A stretch of 64,000 bases of DNA from Neisseriaceae bacterium CLB008 (GTDB taxonomy: Bacteria > Pseudomonadota > Gammaproteobacteria > Burkholderiales > Neisseriaceae), in contig CP166133.1 of the NCBI GenBank assembly GCA_041228285.1, forward strand, positions 1,736,001-1,800,000, given 5' to 3'. A program made the translations under genes and the position numbers. How positions within the stretch are numbered: the first letter of the stretch is position 1; the number at the start of each line of letters is the position of its first letter. This document shows positions 63,298-64,000 of the stretch, in pieces. The notes beneath the pieces are model-generated. The model was not told the origin of the DNA. It did not search any database and was given only the letters and a program-made list of their open reading frames with translations.

Positions 63298-64000
63298 CTA
63301 ATGCGCCACGCCGGCTGCGCCGTGTTCGTCGATGAGTCGGCCCGTACTGAATCGTTCCAAAGTAAAAGCTCGATTCAAGGGATGGGGTTCATCATGAGCG
63401 ATGGTGTGGGCAAAGACATGGCCCGAGCCAGGCGTGGCTTTAAAGCCACCCGTGCCCCAGCCACAGTTAAAATACAGGCCCTTAATGGGGGTTTTGCTGA
63501 TGATCGGGCTGGCATCGGGCGTGGTGTCGACAATACCGCCCCATTGCCGATTCATGCGCACGCGTGAAAACTGCGGAAACAGCTCTTTAATCGCGGCCGC
63601 CGTATGCTCAATCAAGTGGGGGCTACCTCGTTGGCCGTAGCCCAAATGGCTGTCGATGCCGGCGCCGATGACCAACTCGCCTTTGTCGGACTGGCTCAAA
63701 TAACCATGTACGGCATTAGACATCACCACCGTGTCTAATACTTTTTGCATCGACTCCGACACAAAAGCTTGCAAAGGATGGCTTTCAATGGGGAAACGAA
63801 GCCCTGCCATATTCGCCAATACCGAGGTATGGCCAGCCGCCACCACGCCAACTTGATTCGCCTTTACATAGCCATGCGTGGTTTCCAAACCTTGAATGCG
63901 GCCTTCGGCTATATCCATACCGATGACTTCACAATTCTCAATCAAATCCACGCCCAAATGACTGGCGGCACGGGCAAAACCACGGGCAACCGCATCATGA
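63298..64000 (-). CDS. soxB: Sarcosine oxidase subunit beta, C-terminal part
   Basis: The reading frame runs off the window edge; about 234 C-terminal residues of a roughly 400-residue flavoprotein are present. The stretch [19 protein letters not shown] at the edge, [30 protein letters not shown] and [25 protein letters not shown], then [16 protein letters not shown] (FAD covalent region) identify it. It is the first visible gene of soxB-soxD-soxA-soxG. Confidence 0.94.
   Translation of the reverse strand, partial: HDAVARGFARAASHLGVDLIENCEVIGMDIAEGRIQGLETTHGYVKANQVGVVAAGHTSVLANMAGLRFPIESHPLQAFVSESMQKVLDTVVMSNAVHGYLSQSDKGELVIGAGIDSHLGYGQRGSPHLIEHTAAAIKELFPQFSRVRMNRQWGGIVDTTPDASPIISKTPIKGLYFNCGWGTGGFKATPGSGHVFAHTIAHDEPHPLNRAFTLERFSTGRLIDEHGAAGVAH

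Overview
The window looks like a chromosomal segment of a betaproteobacterium, most probably from the Neisseriales. The evidence is the protein families present (DUF1840, DUF3079, DUF3149, DUF2798, NadQ-type NAD regulator, TctABC transporter, full-length single-chain PurL) and the rimP-nusA-infB-rbfA-truB-rpsO-pnp order. I see no rRNA, tRNA, CRISPR array, insertion sequence or phage. Genus-level placement is not possible from what I can see.

Layout. 1-2.7 kb: end of an AEC transporter, a lipoprotein, then an ArsC-like reductase overlapping lpxH. 2.7-6.6 kb: a tightly overlapping operon nadC-tctC-tctB-tctA behind a near-consensus sigma-70 promoter and two tandem 19-bp palindromes. Directly upstream are trmB and a NadQ-like regulator gene. 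8.5-14.5 kb: a ferredoxin-reductase fusion, a 48-aa membrane protein with a textbook FNR-type promoter, glnB and purL. 14.8-17.3 kb: an autotransporter. 17.3-21.5 kb: a membrane protein, greB and ppk. 21.5-25.7 kb: a TonB receptor with its FecI/FecR pair under a Fur box. 25.8-34.7 kb: the translation/RNA operon, read right to left. 35-38.2 kb: serC, a small basic gene that runs into an intrinsic terminator without a stop codon, and fhs.

38.6-48.5 kb is a patchwork of small genes: an orphan helical protein, DUF2798, a nucleotidyltransferase, a PAAR-tipped putative cysteine-peptidase effector, a likely small RNA beside a perfect 19-bp inverted repeat, an SDR, a thioesterase, several DUF genes, map and an HTH regulator. 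48.6-51.4 kb carries a second autotransporter, paralogous to the first. 51.7-54.0 kb is a two-gene cytochrome c operon (triheme cytochrome plus TsdA-like diheme lipoprotein) behind a perfect FNR-type box. 54.7-55.5 kb is a decayed aadA-like aminoglycoside nucleotidyltransferase, frameshifted in three C-tracts. 55.7-58.1 kb holds hypothetical genes. The window ends in a sarcosine oxidase operon (soxB-soxD-soxA-soxG, soxB cut by the edge) followed by a GlxA/AraC-type regulator.

Themes. NAD supply is probably controlled by a NadQ-type repressor acting on nadC plus a periplasmic-binding-protein transporter, which suggests uptake of a pyridine carboxylate. Oxygen control is suggested by two FNR-type boxes. 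One-carbon metabolism is represented by serC, fhs and sarcosine oxidase. Surface or competition functions are the two autotransporters, the TonB receptor and the PAAR effector.
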